From assembly GCA_937883755.1 (NCBI GenBank), contig CAKZYA010000058.1, positions 248,001 to 312,000 of the forward strand: a stretch of 64,000 nt of DNA. Direction: 5' to 3'. This document shows positions 26,176 through 34,773 of this stretch, one piece after another. The notes below the pieces were generated by a model. It saw only the letters and a list, made by a program, of their open reading frames with translations, searched no databases and was not told the origin of the DNA. This DNA comes from an uncultured Flammeovirgaceae bacterium (GTDB lineage Bacteria > Bacteroidota > Bacteroidia > Cytophagales > Cyclobacteriaceae). The translations under genes and the position numbers were made by a program. Numbering within the stretch: position 1 is the first letter of the stretch; each line of letters starts with the position of its first letter.

Positions 26176-27075
26176 TTAGGCTGATCTTTCTAAAGTTTTC
26201 TCTTCAACAAATGAGACGAAGTGCTCAATACGAGTAAAAATATGGGTGTTATCAGCGGTAGAAACATCTTGTCCAATTACTTGATAGCCACTCAGCAGTA
26301 TTTGTGCCTCAGGAAAAGTACTAGAAAGCTTGTCAACGTATTGCTGCACTTCAGCGGCTGGAGGGCTAGTGGTGATCATTGTTAAGATGTAATCAGGCTG
26401 ATGAATGTCATAGATAGACTTTAGGTCATTGAAGGGAAGGTTTTGACCAAAGTACACGACCTTTTGCTGGCGAGCTTTAATTAAGTAGCAAATAAAGAGT
26501 AGTGTGATTTCGTGTAGCTCACCTTCGGGTAGGTAGAGTAAGTATTTATTAGTATTGCTGCTCATATTTACGTATTGACCGTCAATAGCAACAATGAGCT
26601 TTTGCCGGATAAGGTTAGTGATAAAGTGCTCTTGGGCAGGGTTAATTGCTCCAGTCTGCCAAAGAATACCAATTTTAGAAAGGAAAGGGTACACTACATT
26701 AATCATGGTACTCTCAAAGCCAAGCTTAAGAATATTGGTTGCCATAATCTTCTCAAAACGATCTTCATCCAGGTCAACCATGGCTAAAATAAGGGCATTG
26801 ATCTGATCAGGGTAGCGCAGATTTTTTTCGGTAATGCTTAGCACTTCTTCCCGCATTTCTTGATGATTCATTTGAGCAATCTTGGATATTTTGTGCCCAT
26901 TATCCTTCAATAGGGCAATGTTGAGCACTAGTTTTAGATCATCATCATCGTAGTAGCGAATATTGGTGTCAGTTCGCTTAGGAAGAATAAACTGGTAACG
27001 TTGTTCCCAGATGCGTAAGGTATGGGCTTTGATGCCTGAAAGTTGCTCTATGTCTTTGATTGAATAATGGCTCAC
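26176..27075 (-). CDS. MerR-family regulator with B12-binding domain (CarH/LitR-like)
   Basis: 299 residues. MerR helix-turn-helix at 1-70 (YSIKDIEQLSGIKAHTLRIWEQRY), helical cap at ~90-165, cobalamin-type Rossmann domain at ~175-290. The cap holds the W-x9-EH signature (W139...E149-H150), and E186-L-H188 sits where CarH proteins place the lower cobalt-binding histidine. The residue after W139 is Q140; in Thermus CarH this position is H132, which binds cobalt after light exposure. It lies 27 bp after crtZ and upstream of the sigma-crt run. In Myxococcus and Thermus such proteins repress carotenoid genes in the dark. Confidence 0.87.
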   Translation of the reverse strand: MSHYSIKDIEQLSGIKAHTLRIWEQRYQFILPKRTDTNIRYYDDDDLKLVLNIALLKDNGHKISKIAQMNHQEMREEVLSITEKNLRYPDQINALILAMVDLDEDRFEKIMATNILKLGFESTMINVVYPFLSKIGILWQTGAINPAQEHFITNLIRQKLIVAIDGQYVNMSSNTNKYLLYLPEGELHEITLLFICYLIKARQQKVVYFGQNLPFNDLKSIYDIHQPDYILTMITTSPPAAEVQQYVDKLSSTFPEAQILLSGYQVIGQDVSTADNTHIFTRIEHFVSFVEEKTLERSA

Positions 27076-27102
27076 AAGCTGACAGCTTAAAAGGTTATCA
27101 AT

Positions 27103-27552
27103 TTATTTGTTGCTTCGGTTATGTTTGAAGTAGCGACGGGGTACAATCAGTAAACCAAACGAAACAGAGTCGTCTCGTTGATCTGACTTATGGTGAGCGC
27201 GATGCGCTTGGGTAATTCCGTCAAGATAATACCCTGCCGGACGTCTCCATTTTTTTACCCGACGATGTATTAAAATGTCGTGTAAGACAAAGTAAACAAA
27301 TCCGTATAGTGTAATTCCGCATCCTATCCAGAAGCGGTAGTCTAAATTCTCAAAACCAAAGATGATTAACAATATGGCGACACTGCCAAAAAATAGAGAA
27401 AACAAGTCATTCAGCTCAAAATATCCCGATTGTTTCCGATGGTGGGTTTTATGAATCGACCAAAGTACTCCATGCATCAGATACTTGTGGATAGCCCATG
27501 AGAAAAATTCCATCCCTAAGAAACCGACAATAATTAGACTAAAGCCGAACAT
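27103..27552 (-). CDS. crtZ: Beta-carotene hydroxylase
   Basis: Membrane di-iron hydroxylase adding 3-OH groups to carotenoid rings. 149 residues, about four hydrophobic segments. Histidine boxes: H22-x4-H27, H34-K-T-H37-H38, HDILIHRR, and HRAHHK near 125-130. It sits between cruF (45-bp gap) and the B12-type regulator (27-bp gap) on the same strand. Confidence 0.9.
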   Translation of the reverse strand: MFGFSLIIVGFLGMEFFSWAIHKYLMHGVLWSIHKTHHRKQSGYFELNDLFSLFFGSVAILLIIFGFENLDYRFWIGCGITLYGFVYFVLHDILIHRRVKKWRRPAGYYLDGITQAHRAHHKSDQRDDSVSFGLLIVPRRYFKHNRSNK

Positions 27553-27597
27553 ATTGTTTTTTTTGTTAACCTTTCATTCAATAAAAAGTTCACAAGA

Positions 27598-28260
27598 TTA
27601 AACAATACTATATAAAATCAAAAAAAATATGGTTTGAGCTATAAGTAAATAAGCTGCTAGGTGATTTTGCTTAGAGAAAGGTAGGTACACCCAAAAAATT
27701 TGGATTATCCATGCCACTGCAAACCAACCAAGAAAGTTACGGAGGGGAACGACTTCATTTTTCCAGTGCCAGAAATCGAAGTGAATAGCCACTGGCTCAA
27801 TGAAAAAATCCAGAAGGACCATGAGGATGGCTGCCAGAAGACTTTTAACTACAGGATGAACTGAGAGACCAGCACAGATGGAACCAATACAATAGGAGAG
27901 AATAAACCAGTTAACCCCAATCACCAGAGGCACATCCATGACTTTTATTCCCAACGTCCTACCGTACTGGTAAGATCCAAAAATTACCTCGGAATGTACT
28001 CCAATTACTTCAATGCCGTACCCTAGTACATAGGTGAATACCAAAAAGAAGATAAAGGCACGGTTCCATTGGCGATGAAAAAGCAATAATAGTAGGGCTG
28101 ATACCACTAAGTTGATAGGAGTAGCCCATTGAAAGTAAGGACGGGTTAATGACCAAGTTAGCCCAGTAATACCCGCTACATGTGCTACCAATAAGAAGCC
28201 TGCTGCAAATTGTAGTGCCTTAGAGGATTGCTTTGCTGGAGCAAAGATAGACTGATTCAA
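27598..28260 (-). CDS. cruF: DUF422 carotenoid protein, CruF-like hydratase
   Basis: 220 residues, about seven membrane helices. Family signatures are GYGIEVIGVHSEVIFGSYQY (~90-109), the LVIGVNWFI segment, DFFIEPVAIHFDFWHW and NFLGWF. CruF proteins add a 1'-hydroxyl to the open end of monocyclic carotenoids. With CrtW and CrtZ this points to a flexixanthin-like product, a pigment type known in Cytophagales. Some DUF422 members act on other carotenoid substrates, so the exact reaction is inferred. Confidence 0.8.
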   Translation of the reverse strand: MNQSIFAPAKQSSKALQFAAGFLLVAHVAGITGLTWSLTRPYFQWATPINLVVSALLLLLFHRQWNRAFIFFLVFTYVLGYGIEVIGVHSEVIFGSYQYGRTLGIKVMDVPLVIGVNWFILSYCIGSICAGLSVHPVVKSLLAAILMVLLDFFIEPVAIHFDFWHWKNEVVPLRNFLGWFAVAWIIQIFWVYLPFSKQNHLAAYLLIAQTIFFLILYSIV

Positions 28261-28289
28261 ATTCGCTGAAATACTGGTTAATAGATTGA

Positions 28290-29171
28290 CTACACGTTAA
28301 CGTGACGTTCAGCGTGATAAGAGGATCGTACCAGTGGCCCTGATTCTACGTATTTTAACCCGCGTGCTAAACCCTCTTCTTTGAAGTGTTCAAATTTATC
28401 AGGGTGAACGAACTCTGCTACTTCAATGTGCATTTTAGTAGGCTGTAGATACTGACCTAAGGTAAGAATGTCTAAGCCGTGGGCTACTAAATCATCCATT
28501 ACTTTATAAACCTCATCATCAGTTTCACCTAGCCCTAGCATTACACCCGACTTAGTACGCTTTCCGGCTTCCTTGGTGAGTTTAATTTGCTCTAAGCTGC
28601 GGTTATACTTTGCCTGGGGTCGCACCCGGCGGTAGAGTCGCTCTACGGTTTCCATATTATGGGAGACTACTTCTTGCTCAGCTTCAATCATGCGGTACAA
28701 AGCTGCCCAGTTGCCCTTCACATCAGGAATAAGCGTTTCAATAGTCGTGGTAGGCGAGAATTCTTTGACTGCTCGTACAGTTTGGTACCAGATCTCTGCC
28801 CCTCGATCCTTCAGTTCGTCCCGGTTTACCGAGGTAATTACAGCGTGTTTTACCTCCATCAACTTAATGGCTTCAGCTACCCGGCGGGGTTCGTCAGTGT
28901 CGTATTCCGGCGGGCGTCCGGTGGCAACAGCACAAAAGGTACAACTTCGGGTGCAGACGTTACCTAAAATCATAAAAGTAGCCGTGCCAGCTCCCCAGCA
29001 CTCACCCATATTCGGGCAGTTACCACTCTCACAGATTGTATGAAGTTTATATTGGTCAACCAGTTTGCGTACCCGGGCATATTCTTTCCCTACTGGGAGT
29101 TTTACCCGAAGCCAGTTAGGCTTAGGGGTACGTTGAGGTTTCTCTTTAGAGATTACAGGTAATTCAATCAT
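28290..29171 (-). CDS. lipA: Lipoyl synthase
   Basis: Radical-SAM enzyme inserting two sulfurs into protein-bound octanoyl groups. 293 residues. Auxiliary cluster cysteines C47, C52, C58 ([12 protein letters not shown]); radical-SAM cysteines C73, C77, C80 (CTRSCTFC); C-terminal RSSYHAE carries the conserved serine. Full length for the family. It starts the minus-strand run that continues into cruF after 29 bp, an odd partnership that may be simple operon merging. Confidence 0.96.
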   Translation of the reverse strand: MIELPVISKEKPQRTPKPNWLRVKLPVGKEYARVRKLVDQYKLHTICESGNCPNMGECWGAGTATFMILGNVCTRSCTFCAVATGRPPEYDTDEPRRVAEAIKLMEVKHAVITSVNRDELKDRGAEIWYQTVRAVKEFSPTTTIETLIPDVKGNWAALYRMIEAEQEVVSHNMETVERLYRRVRPQAKYNRSLEQIKLTKEAGKRTKSGVMLGLGETDDEVYKVMDDLVAHGLDILTLGQYLQPTKMHIEVAEFVHPDKFEHFKEEGLARGLKYVESGPLVRSSYHAERHVNV

Positions 29172-29273
29172 AAGAAGGTGAAAGACAAATACTGTTGTTT
29201 GGAATTAAAACTGCATCTGAACAACATAGGAATCTAACGATTGATTCCCGGTGATTATTAGGTAGAGAAAAGA

Positions 29274-30023
29274 CTACTTACGGCCTCCGTAGAAAAGCAT
29301 AATGAAGGCTGAGGGGAAAATCTGGCGGTTATTAGCTCCAGGACCACCAACTATCTCAATTTCTTCAGTGAAGCCCTCTAGCTGAAACCCTGCCTCAAAT
29401 CCGGTGACATCATTTTTAAAGGTGCCAAACTCAAAAGCTAAAGAGGCCTTAATATTGAGCCCCGGTCTAATTTTAGATTCGCCAATACCACGAAGGAAGG
29501 GACCCGATCCAACAATACTACTACTGTTTCTGTGCGTTTCAGGGTCGTAAGGTACAGTAGTAACCCGATTATTGTTCTCGGCAAACTGAATATAATATGG
29601 CATTAATATACCGATAGTAGGGCCGCCCGCTAGAATGGCGTTTACCTGTACTCCTTGCTGAGGGGCTTTTTTGAACACTACCCACTCGCGACCGTACTGA
29701 GGTCTTATAGAAAACAAGTAATTGGTTTTTCCTAATAGAAAAGTATTGCCGCTGATACGTGAAACCCGGCGTAGCTCCTTAGGGTGTTTCACATTCACAA
29801 TTTCTAGTCCAAATGACTGAAACTTATTATCACCGATCGTTCGGCTGAATTTACCCGCTAAGCCAGCAATAAGTCCAGAGTTGGTGTTTTTGCTAATTCC
29901 CCAGATGTATTCGCGGGAGTAATTATATGCGCCTCGTTCCTGGGCAATACCCATTTGGCTAAATCCAATAAGGGCAGTTAGAAGTATGAAGCTAAGGGTA
30001 TTTTTGGTAATTTTCCTGCTCAT
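29274..30023 (-). CDS. Secreted beta-rich protein, probable outer-membrane barrel
   Basis: 249 residues with a signal peptide (ending GFSQMGIAQ). The mature part has alternating strands (FQSFGLEIVNV, YLFSIRPQYG, IKASLAFEFGTF, FEAGFQLEGF) and ends SAFIMLFYGGRK, consistent with a porin-like barrel. No specific family recognised. It lies 102 bp upstream of lipA on the same strand and diverges from the OsmC gene. Confidence 0.7.
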   Translation of the reverse strand: MSRKITKNTLSFILLTALIGFSQMGIAQERGAYNYSREYIWGISKNTNSGLIAGLAGKFSRTIGDNKFQSFGLEIVNVKHPKELRRVSRISGNTFLLGKTNYLFSIRPQYGREWVVFKKAPQQGVQVNAILAGGPTIGILMPYYIQFAENNNRVTTVPYDPETHRNSSSIVGSGPFLRGIGESKIRPGLNIKASLAFEFGTFKNDVTGFEAGFQLEGFTEEIEIVGGPGANNRQIFPSAFIMLFYGGRK

Positions 30024-30091
30024 TGGCCAAATCGTAGAATTCTCTTATCTATATATCTATAAATGTACAAAGTAAAAATAATCAATTTAGT

Positions 30092-30499
30092 ATGTCTCAC
30101 ATAAAATCTTCTTACTTGGGCGAACTTCGCACTGAAGACATTCACCTTAAATCATCTAACCGTATTATTACGGATGCCCCTACTGATAACCACGGCAAGG
30201 GCGAGGCTTTTTCTCCTACTGACTTAGTATGCGCTGCCCTCAGCAGTTGTATGATAACCATCATGGGCATTCGCGCTAACAAACATCAGATTACGCTGGA
30301 AGGCCTCGAGGCCGAAGTTACCAAGATTATGTCAGCTACTCCTCCCCGCCAAATCTCCAAAATACGAATCAACTTCACTCTTCAAGGCACGAATGCTACT
30401 CCTGATCAGATTAATATGTTGAAAGAAGCAGCACTCACTTGTCCGGTAGCACTGAGTATTAACCCGACTATTGAGCAAGATGTTTCTTTTGACTTCTAA
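30092..30499 (+). CDS. OsmC-family peroxiredoxin
   Basis: 135 residues. The two reactive cysteines are C53 (AALSSC) and C117 (ALTCPVAL). OsmC proteins reduce organic hydroperoxides using a Cys pair. Full length. It converges on the YtxJ gene with no intervening bases, placing two thiol-redox genes end to end. Confidence 0.92.
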   Translation: MSHIKSSYLGELRTEDIHLKSSNRIITDAPTDNHGKGEAFSPTDLVCAALSSCMITIMGIRANKHQITLEGLEAEVTKIMSATPPRQISKIRINFTLQGTNATPDQINMLKEAALTCPVALSINPTIEQDVSFDF

Positions 30500-30853
30500 T
30501 TAAGAAGCAGACAGCTCCAGCACCTGTTGCTTAATAGTAGGGTACGATACCATCATATGAGATGCATCATACACACATTCTCCCTGATTGATTAGTAAAA
30601 CCTGAGGTGATTCGTGCGGCACGTTAAAGGCCGCAGCTACCTCCTGAGAAATATCTCGGTAGCGGATTAGGTCTAAAAAGTAGACAGCTGTTGATTTTAA
30701 CTCTGTAGGGTTCCAGGCTCGTTCCAGGCGGTTGAGTACCATACTACTGATCCCGCAGCGCGTACTGTGTTTGTAGATGACGACTGGATGCTGGGCAGAA
30801 TCTTCTTTAATTTGCCGAATTTGCTCCAGTGTGGTTAGTGATTTCCATTCCAT
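30500..30853 (-). CDS. ytxJ: YtxJ-type monothiol redox protein (bacillithiol system)
   Basis: 117 residues, thioredoxin-like fold with a single active cysteine in KHSTRC33GISSM, the family signature. YtxJ proteins are thought to act as bacilliredoxins in bacillithiol-using bacteria, including many Bacteroidota. It lies just 4 bp after the repetitive-protein gene on the same strand, though a functional link to it is not evident. Confidence 0.88.
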   Translation of the reverse strand: MEWKSLTTLEQIRQIKEDSAQHPVVIYKHSTRCGISSMVLNRLERAWNPTELKSTAVYFLDLIRYRDISQEVAAAFNVPHESPQVLLINQGECVYDASHMMVSYPTIKQQVLELSAS

Positions 30854-30857
30854 AAGC

Positions 30858-32138
30858 TTAATAATTCCAGATTTCAGCCTCCTTCTTATCGTATCTTGGC
30901 TTACGGGTATTTTCCTTTAAATGTTTAGGCTGATCTTTGGATTTAAAGATATGCGATAACCAGATTCGTCGTCTACGGTACTTTTCCTTCTTTTTATGCG
31001 TATTTTTTTGACGAGCTGTTAAATAGTCAACACTAGGGTGCATGTCTTTTCCGCGTCGGGGACGCTTAATATCGCCGTTGTACTGGTGCACCCTACGGGA
31101 TAGTTTCTCAAAATAGCGAGACTTGGCTTTAGCAGTCATTCCGCGCCAGAACCCTCGGTGCTGATGCACATACTTGGAGTAGTTTTCCTCAATTTTCTTT
31201 TGCTGAAATTTATGTGGGGCGCGGTATTCCCCTACGTCCATTTGGCGGCGATCGGCTTGCTTATACTGCCGCTCTTTACTGTAAAATATTCTTCGCTTCT
31301 GACTCCCTTGGTAACCTGCTGTCTGAGCTGATGCTTTTTGTAAAGCCTTTTCTTTCTTCTTTAGCAGCCGCTGGTTACTAAAAATACGATTGCCTAACGG
31401 TAGCCACGGAGAATTTTGACCTTCTTCCAAAGGTGGTGCTTCTCGTCTATTAGTGACCTTTACTTTGCCTGAGGCAGAGATGGTCTTCGGTCGTTCATAT
31501 CGATCTTTTATATTTCCTTCTCCTGATCTGGTAGCGGATTTGGGAATCTGGTAACGGTCTTTTACCATTCCCGAAGAAGAAATTGTAGGTGGCCGTTGGT
31601 AATTATCACGCACCTTCTGGCGCTTGCTGGCAGTCTTTGGTCGTTGATAGCGGTCATGTACAACGCCTGATCTTGTCTTAGTCTTAGGCCGCTGATAACG
31701 ATCACGTACAACCCCAGAGGCAGCTTTAGAAGCTGGACGTTGATAGGTATCAAATACTTTCCCCGAAGATGTTTTGGTTTTGGGCTGCTGGTAGCGGTCA
31801 AAAATTGGTTTGCGTCCTGATTTACTTGCCGGGCGTTGATAGCGGTCAAATACTGGTTTTCGGGCTGATTTACTCGCGGGACGTTGGTAAGTATCCCGGG
31901 CACGGGCTTTGCGTTTAGTAGTGCGGTTACGCCCGGTTTTATCCTTTACTTGCTGAGGTTGACGACGGGTTTTGGGTACTTTTACCTTCTTTTTAGTTTT
32001 GCGATGTTTAATGGTAGGTAAAGTGCTATTTTTACTTTGAGCCAGGGCAATAGGGGCAGACCCCAGCCCGAGTACCATTACCAAAACGATAAGGCAAAAG
32101 GAGTAGACTACCGTACTTTTGTGATAATTCCCTAGCAT
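30858..32138 (-). CDS. Secreted basic protein with nine ~16-residue DxYQRP repeats
   Basis: 426 residues. Signal peptide ends near LAQS. Residues ~81-227 hold nine head-to-tail repeats of about 16 residues on the pattern D-[RTN]-Y-[QE]-[RQI]-P-[KAP]-[TS]-x-(S/A)xSGxVx. The protein is very rich in Lys and Arg throughout and has few acidic stretches. The C-terminal half is non-repetitive but still basic and Tyr-rich. Function unknown; extracellular or periplasmic binding to an anionic polymer is plausible. It is paired with the small lipoprotein gene 35 bp upstream, same strand. Confidence 0.75.
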   Translation of the reverse strand: MLGNYHKSTVVYSFCLIVLVMVLGLGSAPIALAQSKNSTLPTIKHRKTKKKVKVPKTRRQPQQVKDKTGRNRTTKRKARARDTYQRPASKSARKPVFDRYQRPASKSGRKPIFDRYQQPKTKTSSGKVFDTYQRPASKAASGVVRDRYQRPKTKTRSGVVHDRYQRPKTASKRQKVRDNYQRPPTISSSGMVKDRYQIPKSATRSGEGNIKDRYERPKTISASGKVKVTNRREAPPLEEGQNSPWLPLGNRIFSNQRLLKKKEKALQKASAQTAGYQGSQKRRIFYSKERQYKQADRRQMDVGEYRAPHKFQQKKIEENYSKYVHQHRGFWRGMTAKAKSRYFEKLSRRVHQYNGDIKRPRRGKDMHPSVDYLTARQKNTHKKKEKYRRRRIWLSHIFKSKDQPKHLKENTRKPRYDKKEAEIWNY

Positions 32139-32173
32139 ATAGTACTTAACGGAGATTTAATAACTTTAAGGTC

Positions 32174-32341
32174 TTACTGCTTAACGCGACCATTTTTGTC
32201 GTATTTTGGGCCATTTCCTTGTTTAGAAAATAAACCTTTTTGCTGTTGCTTAGCGGCTATTTTTGGGCAGGGTAGAGCACTACTTCGGCAGGAACTTAGC
32301 CCAAAACTGCCAATTAACGCAATTATGACCCACTTTTTCAT
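32174..32341 (-). CDS. Tiny lipoprotein
   Basis: 55 residues. A frame open from 32431 exists, but the ATG at 32341 (MKKWVIIALIGSFGLSSC) gives a clean lipoprotein signal with lipobox LSSC and an upstream purine-rich TTTAGGG, so it is preferred. The mature tail is short and basic (QQQKGLFSKQGNGPKYDKNG). I recall similar small lipoproteins in other Bacteroidota next to repetitive basic proteins, unchecked. Confidence 0.65.
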   Translation of the reverse strand: MKKWVIIALIGSFGLSSCRSSALPCPKIAAKQQQKGLFSKQGNGPKYDKNGRVKQ

Positions 32342-32554
32342 CCCTAAAGAAATAGGTGAGGTAAGGTTGAGATGATAATTATCTCGAATCTTACACCTCA
32401 GTTTGTCCGTTGAATTTGAATTTTTCGGCATACTTAAAGATAGAGGGTTGCCCAGCCATAGAGAAACAGATTTTCCAGCATTATTACACGAATAGAAAAA
32501 GCTGATAAATTGCCAGATTTATAAAAAATTAAAAAAAACTAGATAACCGTTGTA

Positions 32555-33097
32555 ATGAAATCGGAAGATACTCGTCTTCGGGATGTAATGAACATAAAAA
32601 CCTTCAAAAGCAATGTCTTTCCGGTGCAGGCAAAACTCTATCGGTTTGCTAAAACCATGCTGCACGATAACGAAGAAGCTGAAGATACTGTGCAGGAAGC
32701 GTTGTTGAAGCTTTGGCTCAGTCGGAATAACCTAACCAGTTACAAAAGTATTGAGGCGTTGGCAATGGTCGTCACCAAAAACCTCTGCTTGGATAAGCTC
32801 AAATCCAGCTATCGAAAAAAGATTATACCGCTCACATCAACGGCAAACACGGCTGACGATGCTACGCCCTACCGTAAAGCTGAACTGGCGAATACTGCGG
32901 GAATATTGCGGGAGCTGATAGGACAACTTCCCGAGCAGCAGCGGTTAGTGATTCACCTACGGGATGTGGAGGAATATTCTTACGAAGAAATTGAGCAGGT
33001 GACCGGGCTATCAGTCAATAATATTCGGGTTACTCTCTCTCGAGCACGGCGTAGTGTTCGGGAAATGTATACTAAAATCAATGCGTATGGAAGCTAA
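32555..33097 (+). CDS. ECF-type RNA polymerase sigma factor
   Basis: 180 residues; an internal ATG at 32588 (MNIKTFKS) is an alternative start. Region 2 (AEDTVQEALLKLWLSR) and region 4 (YEEIEQVTGLSVNNIRVTLSRARRS) are intact. Its end overlaps the next gene by 11-17 bp, in the usual sigma/anti-sigma arrangement. It likely drives its own operon: the HEAT protein, two DUF4097-like proteins and a TlpA-like lipoprotein. Confidence 0.92.
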   Translation: MKSEDTRLRDVMNIKTFKSNVFPVQAKLYRFAKTMLHDNEEAEDTVQEALLKLWLSRNNLTSYKSIEALAMVVTKNLCLDKLKSSYRKKIIPLTSTANTADDATPYRKAELANTAGILRELIGQLPEQQRLVIHLRDVEEYSYEEIEQVTGLSVNNIRVTLSRARRSVREMYTKINAYGS

Positions 33098-33857
33098 AGA
33101 AATCAGAAAACTGCTAGAACGATACTACGAAGGCGAAACTACCTTGGTAGAAGAGAAGCAACTGCACGCCTATTTTGTGGAGGAAGAGGTTCCGGTTGAT
33201 TTGATAGCCGATCGTGACCAGATACTGGCTTTCGCGGATTTGCGAACCGAAGACCCTGGTAACCAACTAGGCTACGATCATCTGTTTCAAAAAATTGATG
33301 CGGAAGAAGAAGTTTCAGAGTCTCGCCAGCATCGTCTGAAACTCTGGGGCGGACGCATTGCTGCTAGCATTGCCATCGGTCTGGTAGGTTTTCTGGGCGG
33401 AATTTGGTACGGACAGGAAAAAACTTCTAATGAGGTAGTAGCCCTACGGGAGGAGTTTCAAAATATGCGCCATACAATGTTGCTAACCCAATTACAGCAG
33501 GCATCAGCTAGTGAACGTATTCAGGCAATCCAAGCTAGCCAAACATCAGAGCCAAATAATCAGGAAGTCAGCGAAGCCTTACTGCTTACGGTTGGTACTG
33601 ATCCTAATGTAAACGTTCGGCTGGCGGCTATTGAAGCCCTGAACACTTACTCAGAAGAAGGCACGGTACGCACAGCACTAGCGCAGATTCTGAACGAGCA
33701 GGAGCACCCGTTGGTACAGATCGCAATTATTAATCAACTAGTAAGTTGGGGTGAAAAAGGGGCGGTGCCAGAACTACAAAAGCTGGTTCAGAGCGATGCA
33801 GTAGAAGAAATTGTAAAACAACAAGCCGAAATCGGCATCAGTCAACTATTACTGTAA
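33087..33857 (+). CDS. Membrane anti-sigma candidate with C-terminal HEAT-like repeats
   Basis: 257 residues from the ATG at 33087; ATG at 33081 is equally possible. Residues ~1-70 (RKLLERYYEGETTLVEEKQL) resemble the cytoplasmic part of Bacteroidota anti-sigma factors. One membrane helix lies near 92-110 (AASIAIGLVGFLGGIWYG). Outside it, residues ~150-257 form HEAT-like helical pairs (VNVRLAAIEALNTYSEEG). It overlaps the sigma gene. The HEAT domain would serve as an external protein-binding sensor. Role inferred from position and build. Confidence 0.75.
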   Translation: MEAKEIRKLLERYYEGETTLVEEKQLHAYFVEEEVPVDLIADRDQILAFADLRTEDPGNQLGYDHLFQKIDAEEEVSESRQHRLKLWGGRIAASIAIGLVGFLGGIWYGQEKTSNEVVALREEFQNMRHTMLLTQLQQASASERIQAIQASQTSEPNNQEVSEALLLTVGTDPNVNVRLAAIEALNTYSEEGTVRTALAQILNEQEHPLVQIAIINQLVSWGEKGAVPELQKLVQSDAVEEIVKQQAEIGISQLLL

Positions 33858-33920
33858 TGACTAGTGATTGATGAGTAATGAATAATTATCAGTCATCAGT
33901 CATCAGTCATCAGTCATCAC
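33858..33920. repeat. Dispersed repeat with four tandem CAGTCAT units
   Basis: Immediately after the stop codon. CAGTCAT is repeated four times at 33890-33917, preceded by ATGAGTAATGAATAATTAT, to which it is partly complementary. Related strings follow stop codons at 52858 and near 58.4 kb. Probably a REP-like or terminator-like element. Confidence 0.55.
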
Positions 33921-33957
33921 TAAAGACATTAACCCATTATTTTAATATTTAAGAAAC

Positions 33958-34731
33958 ATGAAAACATTAGTAGGAATTTTAACCTTTTTGCTGGCTGGTT
34001 CGCTAGCCTACTCTCAGGAGTACCGCACGGCTATGTCGGCTAATACACTTCACCTCATCTTACATAATACTGAAGTAAGTGTAGAGGGCTACGATGGAGA
34101 TGAACTCATTGTAACCGCTCGAGGCTACGAAGCTCCGCCTAAACGAGCTGACGGCTTACGCCCGTTGTACAGTGGCGGAACTGATAACTCCGGCATTGGT
34201 CTATCGATCAACGAAAAAGGCGATGAGATTACTGTACTTAAAGTAGGACGCAACGACGTAGACTATGCGTTTAAAATCCCTAAAAGCACTATGGTAATTG
34301 TCGAGGAATTGAACTTCTCAGGAGAAGACCTGAAGATGAAGAACTTATCAGGTGAAATTGAAGTGAAAACCACTTCTTCGGATATAGAACTGGATAATGT
34401 GACTGGGCCAATTGTTGCCAATAGCGTTAGCGGAGATGTTGAGATAAACTTCAGTCAGGTAAATCAGCAAAAGCCTTGCTCCATCACTATCGTCAGTGGG
34501 GATGTGGACATTACGCTCCCGTCTCAAACCCCCGCCAACCTGAAGCTAGGCTCAGTAAGTGGCGAAGTATATACCAACTTTGATATTGCGATGGATAATC
34601 AAGAAGGTGGAGACTTAGGGCTGGTGCGAATAGGAATGGGCAAACCAATTAAGGGTACAATTAATGACGGGGGCGTAGATATGCAGGTAAAAACTGTGAG
34701 TGGTAACATTTACCTACGCAAGAGCGAATAG
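33958..34731 (+). CDS. Secreted DUF4097-like beta-strand repeat protein
   Basis: 257 residues with a signal peptide (ending LAYSQ). The mature part is a run of short beta-strand repeats built on SGxxxVxTxSGDxEL, for example LSGEIEVKTTSSDIELDNV and VSGDVEINFS, the DUF4097 pattern. Probably a beta-solenoid in the periplasm or at the surface. It follows the HEAT anti-sigma gene by 100 bp and precedes a similar gene by 42 bp. Confidence 0.8.
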   Translation: MKTLVGILTFLLAGSLAYSQEYRTAMSANTLHLILHNTEVSVEGYDGDELIVTARGYEAPPKRADGLRPLYSGGTDNSGIGLSINEKGDEITVLKVGRNDVDYAFKIPKSTMVIVEELNFSGEDLKMKNLSGEIEVKTTSSDIELDNVTGPIVANSVSGDVEINFSQVNQQKPCSITIVSGDVDITLPSQTPANLKLGSVSGEVYTNFDIAMDNQEGGDLGLVRIGMGKPIKGTINDGGVDMQVKTVSGNIYLRKSE

Positions 34732-34773
34732 CTATTCTTTTCTACTATCTTTCAATACTCTAAATAATTGGTT

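Noticed and set aside
27598-28260. Considered CrtYcd-type lycopene cyclase
   Set aside because: The GxxxExxG-like segment and the DFFIEPVAIHFDFWHW and NFLGWF motifs fit DUF422/CruF, not the CrtYc/d domain.
32342-32431. N-terminal extension of the tiny lipoprotein
   Set aside because: The 30 extra residues would sit before the signal peptide and prevent normal export.
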